Positions 17,747 to 26,500 of a stretch of 64,000 bases of DNA are shown piece after piece. The position numbers were made by a program, and so were the translations under genes. This DNA is from Planctomycetaceae bacterium (GTDB lineage: Bacteria; Planctomycetota; Planctomycetia; Planctomycetales; Planctomycetaceae): NCBI GenBank assembly GCA_019636285.1, contig JAHBXV010000007.1, positions 62,001-126,000 of the forward strand, written 5' to 3'. The notes below the pieces were generated by a model. It saw nothing but the letters and a program-made list of their open reading frames with translations, searched no databases and was not told where the DNA came from. Position 1 is the first letter of the stretch. Each line of letters begins with the position of its first letter.

Positions 17747-18718
17747 ATGATGATTCGCCAACTCCCACCCGCCCGTCGCGGCTTCACGATGATTGAACTG
17801 CTCGTGGTCATCACGATCATTTCGATTCTCCTGGCCGCCACGTTGTACGCCATCGGCAATGCGATCGGCGCCGCGCGGGCGAATGCGACGCAAGCGACGC
17901 TCGTCAAACTCGACGCCCTGCTGCGGGGGCGAATCGAGGCGTTCGGGGTCAATCTCAAGAAGCCGACGCAAACGAAAATCATCGAACGCCAGATGGCGGT
18001 GGTCAGCGACACTCTGAAGGCAGAAGGCGTGCCGACGCTGCCGACAGCCGTCCTGGAACTGCTGGCTCGCAAGAGCCTGTTCCAGCAGGCGTTCCCGCAG
18101 ACGCTGGGCGACAATGTGACCTTGGGCGCTGCTGGAAATTACTTCAACGGCAATGCCCAGAACGCGGCTGAAAGCTCGGAGTACCTGTACTGGATTCTGA
18201 CGCAGGCCGATTCATACGGCATGGCGCCGCCGGATTCGAGCGAGTTCTCGGCGAGCGAAATCGGGGATACCGACGGCGACGGCCGGTTGGAGTTCCTGGA
18301 TGCCTGGGGAAATCCGCTGCTGTTTTACCGCTGGCCGACCCGGCTGCTGCGACCGGCGGGACCAACATCCCCGGTGATGCCCGCGCTCGCGGCGTTACAG
18401 ATCGGCGGCCTGCCATCCGACAATCTCACGCTCAGCAAAGACCCGGGCGATGGCGTCAATCTGTACTCGGACAAGATCGCCGAGCAGATCCTGCCTCCGG
18501 AAATTTTCGAGAAACTGTTTCATACGCCGCGCACTTATTACGTTCCGCTCATTCTCTCGGCCGGTCCGGATCGGGAAAGCGGCCTGTATCAGCCGCACGT
18601 TCACGACGACTCGACGCCCATCTATGGGAACCTCGCGCAGCCGCTCCCGGCGACGCTGGCCGACCCGTCGTATGGACCGCTGCTCGATAATATTACCAAC
18701 CACAAGAAGCAGGACTGA
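17747..18718 (+). CDS. GspG-like pseudopilin
   Basis: The product has 323 residues, longer than a classic GspG of about 140. The cleavage site is predicted at Gly12/Phe13 (RRG/FTMIELLVVITIISIL) with Glu at mature +5. Near residues 170-190, GDTDGDGRLEFLDAWGNPLLFY joins a calcium-type Asp loop to the DAWGNPLLY-like segment that is the hallmark of GspG major pseudopilins. An insert of about 130 residues lies between the helix and this segment. The gene starts 34 bases after the previous pseudopilin. It probably forms part of the pseudopilus shaft, though the size suggests a lineage-specific form. Confidence 0.85.
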   Translation: MMIRQLPPARRGFTMIELLVVITIISILLAATLYAIGNAIGAARANATQATLVKLDALLRGRIEAFGVNLKKPTQTKIIERQMAVVSDTLKAEGVPTLPTAVLELLARKSLFQQAFPQTLGDNVTLGAAGNYFNGNAQNAAESSEYLYWILTQADSYGMAPPDSSEFSASEIGDTDGDGRLEFLDAWGNPLLFYRWPTRLLRPAGPTSPVMPALAALQIGGLPSDNLTLSKDPGDGVNLYSDKIAEQILPPEIFEKLFHTPRTYYVPLILSAGPDRESGLYQPHVHDDSTPIYGNLAQPLPATLADPSYGPLLDNITNHKKQD

Positions 18719-18766
18719 TTCCTTCGACAACTGGTTTTACCGGCTACGGGCCTGCGAGCGATTCTC

Positions 18767-19903
18767 ATGCAAAGACACCTTAAACCCGATGATGCCCGAC
18801 GACACGCGACTCGCGGCGGCGTGACGCTGATCGAGTTGATCGTCGTCGTGACGATCATCGTCATCCTGGTGGCGATCACCGCGACCGCGATCCGGGTGAA
18901 CTACGACAGCGACCGCATTCGGGCCGGCGCTCGGCAGATGCAGTCTTACCTGTTGGGAGCACGCGACCGGGCAATTCATGCGAAAGCGCCACGCGGCGTG
19001 CGGCTGATCCTCGATCCGCAGCTTCCCAATGTCGCGACGAGCATGATCTACATCGAGCCGGTCAATGTCGAACCCTACAACGTCGAGATTTACGGTGCGA
19101 CCGACCGGACTCTGCCGATTTCAGGGACCAACCTCGCGCGTCGCGTCGAACTTCCCATCAATCCGTCGACGGGCCAGGTCCGACCGGTGACGCCCGACTG
19201 GGCCGCGCTCGACGACGACGGACTTCTCATTCGGGGTCGCACGCGAATTCGAATTCCCGCCGACAGCCGCGGCGAATGGTATGTCATTCAAGACTTTGCC
19301 TTCGATCCGCCTAGCGGAGCTAACAAAGGCCGCGATTCCCAGGTTCTGTTACTGAGCACGGAATACCGGCAGCCCGTCAATGGGACGCGCGTCATCACGC
19401 AGGCCCAACTCGATCTTCCGCCTGTTCCGCTGGAAAACGAACAGCCGGTGCAATTGCCGCGCGGTATCTGCGTCGACCTCAATCGTTGCGGCAAATGGAT
19501 TTACTCGGCAACTGCCCCCAGCAACCGGCAGTTCGATTTCAAGATTCCCGCAGACTGGCGAATCGCCGTTCCTCCGTCCAGTTTTTCCACTCAGCTTGAC
19601 ATCCTGTTTTCGCCGCGTGGTTCGGTGATCGGTCCTGCTGCTGCGACGGGGATCATTCAGTTGTACCTGACGGAAGAGTTCGCTGCCGAAGCGGGACTCG
19701 ATCCCTCGTACCAGGGAGGCGACTGGCCGGTTCCCGATAGCATCGTTACCACGATTTTCACGCGGACTGGAACTGTGATCACGAGTCCGGTCAATAAGAC
19801 GAACGATTACGATAACAGCACGAATCCTCCGGTCGGCCCTCCTGACAACTTGGCGGACGATCCCTTCTATTACTCCGAACGGGGAGAGGTGGCCGGTAAA
19901 TGA
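18767..19903 (+). CDS. GspH/FimT-like minor pseudopilin
   Basis: The product has 378 residues. The cleavage site is predicted at Gly18/Val19 (TRGG/VTLIELIVVVTIIVIL) with Glu at mature +5. The segment following the helix (IRAGARQMQSYLLGARDRAIHAKAPRGVRL) matches the GspH/FimT pattern, where a helix bearing ARxxAI is followed by the first strand of the beta domain. The C-terminal region is beta-rich and long. GspH-type minor pseudopilins join the tip complex of the pseudopilus. Its TGA overlaps the ATG of the next gene (ATGA), so the two are probably translationally coupled. Confidence 0.82.
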   Translation: MQRHLKPDDARRHATRGGVTLIELIVVVTIIVILVAITATAIRVNYDSDRIRAGARQMQSYLLGARDRAIHAKAPRGVRLILDPQLPNVATSMIYIEPVNVEPYNVEIYGATDRTLPISGTNLARRVELPINPSTGQVRPVTPDWAALDDDGLLIRGRTRIRIPADSRGEWYVIQDFAFDPPSGANKGRDSQVLLLSTEYRQPVNGTRVITQAQLDLPPVPLENEQPVQLPRGICVDLNRCGKWIYSATAPSNRQFDFKIPADWRIAVPPSSFSTQLDILFSPRGSVIGPAAATGIIQLYLTEEFAAEAGLDPSYQGGDWPVPDSIVTTIFTRTGTVITSPVNKTNDYDNSTNPPVGPPDNLADDPFYYSERGEVAGK

Positions 19904-21549
19904 AACCTCTCGCTTCCGCTTACCGTGCTCGTTTGACGTCGAAGGCCGCTGCCGGTTCGACGCTCAGCGAAATTCTCGTCGCTCTGCTGGTGATGAGCAT
20001 TGGCGTCATTTCGGTCGCCACGCTCTTTCCGATTTCGGTCTTGCGCACCGTGCAGGCCACGCAACTGACCCAGGCAGCACAACTGCGCTATAACTTTGAA
20101 GGCATGTTGGGGCCGCGCCCGGACTTGCTCAACGGGACCACCAAGTGGAAGGCCCAAACCGGCTATCCAGTGGGGGCGCTCGTCGTTCCGAATGTCCCCG
20201 GCAACTTCTATCTCGAATGCACGTCGGCGGGAACATCAGGCTCACTCGAACCAAGCTGGCGGGGGCTGGGCAACACGACGACCGACGGCGGAGCCGAGTG
20301 GTCCACACATCGCTTGCGGACTTACATCGTTGATCCGCTGGGTTGGGAAGAACGGGGCCAGGAGATGGCCGACTTTAGCGTGGCTCCCGCGCTAGGAGTC
20401 GCCGATCTCCGCAATACATTCGGTCGGCTCGATCTGTCCAACACGGTCTTGCCCATGGACGTGGCTCCGGCGGGTTTCTACCGCATTGCCCGTTTCCGGG
20501 GTGGCGTATTGCCGCCGGGTTTTCTCGACATTTTTCCGTGCGTTCAAGCGCCAACGCATCCCATGGGAACGCTAGTCAATTCCGACCGCCTCGCCGACGC
20601 CCGACGAACGGCGACTTTGCCCGACAACTGGACGTTGCAGGCCGATACGTTCGAGTTGGTGTTCGACCCCACTGACGCCACGACGCGCAGCAATATCGTG
20701 TTGACGAACGCCAAGACCGAGCTCGTGCAGACGCTTGACGTGAACGGATCGACTGCTTCGGGAATCGATTTCCGGACTCCACCCTATGTCACGGTCGCCG
20801 GTGAGGAATCTTACATGGTGGGACGCATGGTTGCGTTCGACGAGACCGGACGGCGAAGCGAAGTCCGCACGCTCGACACCATCACTGTCATTGGAGCCGG
20901 CCAGGAACAACTGACGTTTCGTCCGCCGCTGCCGGCGGCTGGCTTCACACCGGCTCGCGTTCGCGTCGAAACCTTCACACCCCGGTTCACCTGGATGCTC
21001 GCCTGCCGCCGGATTGCCAGCGGGGCTACCTACTCCAGCCTGGTCGTGTTCTACAACCGGTCGTTCACGGCGGAAGATGAGCTGATTCACCCGGCTCACT
21101 TCACGACCGCGTTCAAGGGCCCGGACAACACGCTGGGGACCGTGGACGATATTCCCAATAGCCGCGTGGTTGTGCAGTTCAATGCCGACCTTGGTCCAAC
21201 CGTCGCTCCACCGCTTAAGCGCGGGGGATACATCTGCGATGCCGAGAACAATCGCTGGTATCGCATTACCGACTACGACCTGAATAACGACGTCACCAGC
21301 CCGGCGGCCGTGTACAACCGCAGTCCCGAGTACATTGCCCAGGCACTTGATCCCGATTTTCCCGGGGGCGTTTTGTCCAATTCCGCGAGCACGCGCTGCG
21401 CGCTGGTCACGCTGGAATCCCCCATTCTCGAAAACAGCGGCCTTTACCGGCCGGTTGCGGCAGCCAACCAGAACGCTGCTGCCGGAGCCATCATCATGCA
21501 GGGCATTGTCGACGTCTATCAGCTCGATCCGTCCCTGCCGTGGGAATAG
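19900..21549 (+). CDS. GspI/PilV-like minor pseudopilin, enlarged
   Basis: The product has 549 residues. The cleavage site is predicted at Gly19/Ser20 (AAAG/STLSEILVALLVMSIG) with Glu at mature +5. The pattern LSEILVALLVMSIGVISVATLFP resembles the PilV/GspI N-terminal helix. The soluble part is several times larger than a usual GspI of about 120 residues and is mostly beta and loop. It overlaps the previous gene by four bases and is followed after three bases by the next pseudopilin, so these three genes form a tight translational unit. Minor pseudopilins of this type help start pilus assembly at the tip. Confidence 0.8.
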   Translation: MKPLASAYRARLTSKAAAGSTLSEILVALLVMSIGVISVATLFPISVLRTVQATQLTQAAQLRYNFEGMLGPRPDLLNGTTKWKAQTGYPVGALVVPNVPGNFYLECTSAGTSGSLEPSWRGLGNTTTDGGAEWSTHRLRTYIVDPLGWEERGQEMADFSVAPALGVADLRNTFGRLDLSNTVLPMDVAPAGFYRIARFRGGVLPPGFLDIFPCVQAPTHPMGTLVNSDRLADARRTATLPDNWTLQADTFELVFDPTDATTRSNIVLTNAKTELVQTLDVNGSTASGIDFRTPPYVTVAGEESYMVGRMVAFDETGRRSEVRTLDTITVIGAGQEQLTFRPPLPAAGFTPARVRVETFTPRFTWMLACRRIASGATYSSLVVFYNRSFTAEDELIHPAHFTTAFKGPDNTLGTVDDIPNSRVVVQFNADLGPTVAPPLKRGGYICDAENNRWYRITDYDLNNDVTSPAAVYNRSPEYIAQALDPDFPGGVLSNSASTRCALVTLESPILENSGLYRPVAAANQNAAAGAIIMQGIVDVYQLDPSLPWE

Positions 21550-21552
21550 CCG

Positions 21553-23454
21553 ATGAACCACACACACCACAAATCCCGACGTCGCACGCGGCGGCTGCCT
21601 TCCCGCCGGGCGGGCTTCACGCTGGTCGAAATGCTGGTCGCCGTCGCGCTCGTCCTGCTGCTGATGAGCATGTTCGCCCAGGTCTTTCAGATCGCGGGAA
21701 GTACCATGTCGAAGCAGCGCGGCATCGCCGAGAACGACCAGCGCTCGCGCACGCTGCAGAACATCATCAAGGGGGATCTCGACAAGCGGACGTTCCGGCT
21801 GGTGGTCCCCTGGGTCAACCAGGAGAACGGCCAGTTGCCTGAAGCCGATGGCCCGTTGCGGCGGGGCTATCTGTATATCTCCGAGAACGACCCGGCGAGC
21901 GAGACGGACGACTTCCTGCAACTGACGGTCAGCGCGAACGTCATTACGAAGCAGAAAGACTTCGAACCGTTCACCGGCAAGGCGACGCTGATCGGTTACC
22001 AGACCGTCAACTCCATGGCTTCTGGCTACCTGGACCCTACTGATCCGGACTTTCAGCAACTGAAGAACCGGCGACTTTACAACCAACCCAACCAGCCGGA
22101 AGCGGACGACGGTCGCACGACCCTGGAAGACGGCACCGCGACATCCTCCGCCGCCGAGATCGCCTACTTCCTGCGGAACGGCAACCTCTACCGCCGCGTC
22201 CTCCTGATTCGCGAGCCGCTTCCCAGCGTGGGAGCCGCCGACGCGCAGCCGCGTTTCAAGGCGAACAACAATACCCTGTGGGACGCCTTCGACTACACGA
22301 CCAGTCCCGATCCGGGCGTGCCGCCGTCGTATCCGGCGACGGGAAACTTCTGGAACGACTTCGACTTCTCGGCGTTCCCGCAGCCGTGCTCCGGCGACAC
22401 GACGTTGTACTACGCGCGGTTCCATGGGATTGATGACCTCAACAACGCCTCGACCAACACGCAGTTCCCCTTCGGTCGGCCCAACTGGCGCTTCGGGCAC
22501 AACACGACGACAGGCCGCTCGCGCGAATGGAACGCCGCGAGTTCGGCGGCGACGTTCTACGTGGGTCGTCTGACTCATGAAGAGACGTCCCGGTCCAACA
22601 TTAATTATCCCCATGGCGTGAACAGCGGCATCAATCCGATGAGCGCCACTTATGCGGATGCAGATAACGACGGGATCGTTGACGGTCCGGTCAGCGGGCC
22701 TCGGCGCGGTGAAGACCTGCTGTTGCCGAACGTGCATGCCTTCGACATCAAAGTCTGGGACGACGGCGCGAATCGTTTCGTCGACATCGGCGGCCTCGGG
22801 GCAGTTTACTTCAACCCGAACAACTATCGCCTGACGGGTTCGGGCGGACCCACGTTCGGTCCCGTCGGGGTCGCGGGTGTCGATAATGTCCTGGATACCT
22901 GGTATCCGGGGCCGGAGAACTCCGCCGATTCTTCGCTCGCCGGGCTCTGGCTCGACTATGACGCCGACAGTAACCGCGATTCGGGCGAAACCAACCTTCC
23001 GCCCCCCTATCGTCTGCGCACGTTCAAGCCGCAGAATGAGCACATCGACACGACCGACACGACGCCGAACACCTTGCCAAACGGAGCCACGGCGATCATT
23101 CCGAACTGGCAGAACAACAATCCGTATTCTATCGGGGACCGGGTCTTTCCCCCTTACTTCCCACCGGGCGACATCAATGAAGGACAGTCGCGTTTACCTC
23201 GCAATACTCGGTTCTTCTACCGCATGGTTGGCTTCAACGGTACATCAGGACCAACAGCACTGTCGGGCGCGAACCTGACAAATCAGCCGACCTGGCCGAC
23301 AGCCGCCGGAGCTCGCGTCGTCGATAACGAGTGCGTCTGGGAAGCCGTCGACAACTGGCGACCATTGAAAGCCATTCAGATCACCGTCCGTTTCTTCGAT
23401 ATTCCCAGCGATCAGATGCGCCAGGTGACCATCGTTCACAACCTGGTCGACTGA
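21553..23454 (+). CDS. GspJ/PilW-like minor pseudopilin, enlarged
   Basis: The product has 633 residues. The cleavage site is predicted at Gly21/Phe22 (RRAG/FTLVEMLVAVALVLLL) with Glu at mature +5. The segment after the helix (IAENDQRSRTLQNIIKGDLDKRTFR) fits GspJ/PilW proteins. The large soluble part contains two Asp loops, YADADNDGIVDG near 367-378 and DYDADSNRDSGE near 468-479, of the calcium-binding type. A segment LLLPNVHAFDIKVWD near 391-405 is followed by further beta structure. The N-terminal leader is His/Arg rich. In type II secretion GspI, GspJ and GspK form the pseudopilus tip, and here the I-, J- and K-like genes stand in that same order. Confidence 0.82.
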   Translation: MNHTHHKSRRRTRRLPSRRAGFTLVEMLVAVALVLLLMSMFAQVFQIAGSTMSKQRGIAENDQRSRTLQNIIKGDLDKRTFRLVVPWVNQENGQLPEADGPLRRGYLYISENDPASETDDFLQLTVSANVITKQKDFEPFTGKATLIGYQTVNSMASGYLDPTDPDFQQLKNRRLYNQPNQPEADDGRTTLEDGTATSSAAEIAYFLRNGNLYRRVLLIREPLPSVGAADAQPRFKANNNTLWDAFDYTTSPDPGVPPSYPATGNFWNDFDFSAFPQPCSGDTTLYYARFHGIDDLNNASTNTQFPFGRPNWRFGHNTTTGRSREWNAASSAATFYVGRLTHEETSRSNINYPHGVNSGINPMSATYADADNDGIVDGPVSGPRRGEDLLLPNVHAFDIKVWDDGANRFVDIGGLGAVYFNPNNYRLTGSGGPTFGPVGVAGVDNVLDTWYPGPENSADSSLAGLWLDYDADSNRDSGETNLPPPYRLRTFKPQNEHIDTTDTTPNTLPNGATAIIPNWQNNNPYSIGDRVFPPYFPPGDINEGQSRLPRNTRFFYRMVGFNGTSGPTALSGANLTNQPTWPTAAGARVVDNECVWEAVDNWRPLKAIQITVRFFDIPSDQMRQVTIVHNLVD

Positions 23455-23539
23455 CCGGCTGAAAAGCCGCCAACGCCGTTGGCGGTCTTCCAGAAAACAA
23501 TCCCGCGGGCCGCACGGGCGCAACTCCCGAGGTGCCACT

Positions 23540-26500
23540 ATGCCGACTCGAATGCCTCACCAGCGCGAATTCGCTCCGACGCATGACCGTCGCGGGTCCG
23601 CCCTCTTGATCGTCATGGTCCTGATGGCCATGCTGTCGCTGCTGGGCGTCCTCTTCTACCTGTTCGCCACGCAGGAACGGCTGTCGGCCGAGTATTACAG
23701 CAACGCCGCCAAGGTCGAAAAGTACGACTTCACGATCGACCAGCAGATGGACCTCGCGCTGGAACAGATCATCGTCGGACCCAAGCAGGGCCAGTACAAG
23801 AACAGCGCGCTCTACGGCGGACGTCACTCCGTTATCCCCAATATGCTCGGGAGCGATCTCCATCCGTTTAACGGTGAGGGAGTCGATCCCAGCAATCCGG
23901 GAACCTATGCCGATTTTAATGACTCGCCCGCCGCGAATGGCGGACAGGAACGAGACCTGTCGAACTATCCCCAGCCGGACGTCGACTATACCTATCCCGA
24001 CATCAACAATGTCTTTCTCTTTTACGATGGTCCCGACCGCGATGGTCGGCGCGTGATCATTCCGTCGTTTCATCGCCCGCAATACGTAGATTTGAGCCTG
24101 GCTCCGGATTGGTATAGAGACGCGAATGTTGCACAACGGGTAATGCGTCCGAACGAAGGCCACGTCTACGTCCCTCCGGCTGGTCGGCGTCTTAACACTT
24201 CAGTTTCGCGATTTCTAACGTCGGCGAGCGGGGGTGTTGGTCCGTTCCCGTTCGAACCGCTCGATGATCCCGACGGCGACAACACCCGTAAGGGCGAGCA
24301 GGGAGTCTGGTCGAATTCGCAGAACGTGTCGACCGGCGAGTGGATTTACGAGTACGACGTCGACAACGATGGCGATGGCACCCGCGAAGGAGTCTGGCTG
24401 GATGTCGACTTTCCCGCGCTCGAAGACGAATCGGGTCAGCTCTACGTTCCTCTGATTTCCGCGACGATCAAAGACGCCGATGCGCTTCTGAACTTGAACG
24501 TTCATGGCAACCTGGCCCGCGTCTGGGACGGCAGCGTTCCCATGGATGCCGAGTTCGCCTACACGGCGGGCGCCGGTCAGGATCGCTACGTCAGCCGGTC
24601 GAACCTGGGACTGACGCCGGCCGAGGTGAATCCCTTGTGGGCCCTCAATCGTCAGCCGGGCATCGAAGGGGCCTATACCGCCGAAGACTTCTTCAGCAAC
24701 ACGCCGCCGAATCTGCAATTTGAATCGGCGAACCGCGAATGGCTCTTCATGCTGATGGGCCGGTTCAACCAGACGACCACCGACCTGATCCCCGGCCGGT
24801 TCGGCGAAGTCGAGAAGATGTACCAGAACGTCCTGAACTCCACGAGCCGGACGGCCGCGTTCTTTAACCCCTGGCCCGGTCCGGGGCAGACTGACGTCGA
24901 CGACAACAGCGACGCCCAGCAGGTCAGCGGGGGGTTCTACGGCCAGGGCTTTATTCCCTTTGGCCGCCCCATGGACTATGCAGGGTTGGGATCGTTCACA
25001 ACATTCGGCAAGTATGCGCGCGTAGGTCCAACCGCGCCCACCAACCTGGCCCGCTGGCCCCAATTCAACGGTTATAGCACGCTTGCCAGCGTGCAGCCGG
25101 TCTGGTCGACGTACACCAACGGCATGACCGCGTCGGTGTCGGAAACGCTCAGCAATGACATGATGGAGACCATCTTCGACTTGCGGAGCGCGAGTCCGTC
25201 GGATGACCTGTTCGGACCCGATGAAATGCGGCTGCTTCATCTGAGCAATTCCGACTTCAATCGTGCCACGGGGGGCAACTCCAGGCTGTCGCGATTGGCG
25301 CCGTTCAACTTCGATACCAGCGTCAGCACGTTCCCCACGACTGGCGGGCTTTACGAAGGATTCCGTTCGGCACAGCGGCATCGCGGGAAGTTCACGACCC
25401 TCAGCTGGGATCGCAAACAGTTCAACCCGCCGCCGTACGACGCCAGCCGCGCCTGGGAGTACAACGCCGACGCCGATGGCGATGGCCGTCCCGAGTTTCC
25501 GACTGCGTATAACGGCCTGGTCTACAGTTCCGGGAACGGCGGTTCGGCGAATCCCGTCGATCCGTTCCGCCCGCTCCTCCGGAAGCTGATCGAGGTCGAG
25601 CCCGGCAATCGCGAGGAAACCCGCTTGCAGTTCCGGCTGAGCCTCAACGAACTGCTGACCAACGTGAACGGCGATCCGCTGCCCAACTTTAACCCCGGCC
25701 AGATTCCTCCCGAACTGGTCGTGGCGACCCGCCCGCTGACCAACCACAACACGGCCGCGGTCGACGGTTCAGCGATGGGGGGGCCGTACGCCTACCCGGC
25801 CAACGGTGCCTTCTCCACCGCGAAAGCCCAGGAATGGTGGGCACGCCGCGACCGCCAGCTCATGGCGCGTGACATCTATGTCTTGCTCTACACGATGTGC
25901 TGGGGCGAAGAAGAGACTGGTGGGTTGCCGAAGAACCCGACGCAGAATGGTGGTGGAGCGACTCAGGTTGACTCAAGCGATGGAAGCGAAGATCGGGTGC
26001 TGATGCGGCGCATGGCGCAGTTCGCCGTCAATATCGTCGACTCGCTCGATCGCGATAACATCTTTACCAAGTTCGAATACGATGTGAATCTGTCGAACGG
26101 CTGGAACCTCGATGACGACCCCTACACCAATTCCAGCGAAAGTGATCGCGATGTCGTCTGGGGTGTCGAGCGCCTGGATCTGACCATCAGCGAAACGCTG
26201 CTGGTTCGCGCGGCAGCCTTGACGAACGACGAGAACCGAACCCAGTGGACCGACGACGAGGGGGACTTTTACTTCTCGTACGTGGAACTGCGAAACCCCG
26301 GCCCGCGCAATGTCGACCTCGATACCGAAGGCTGGCGAATTCAGGTCGCCACGACGCTGCAGGAAACGGGCGGCATGTCGGACCCCGTCGGGGATGCGAT
26401 CACGCGCGAATTCCAGTTGCTCGATCAGACGATCAATGCGGGCGACCTCTATACGATAGCCTCGGTCGGCATTCCGCCCAGTGGAACGCCGATTGGCGGT

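Noticed and set aside
20572-23043. 823-codon open frame on the minus strand
   Set aside because: It is antisense to the pseudopilin genes at 19900 and 21553, is Arg/Val rich and has no signal, fold or ribosome-site support.
24215-25747. 510-codon open frame on the minus strand
   Set aside because: It is opposite the giant GspK-like gene and has the compositional bias of a shadow frame.
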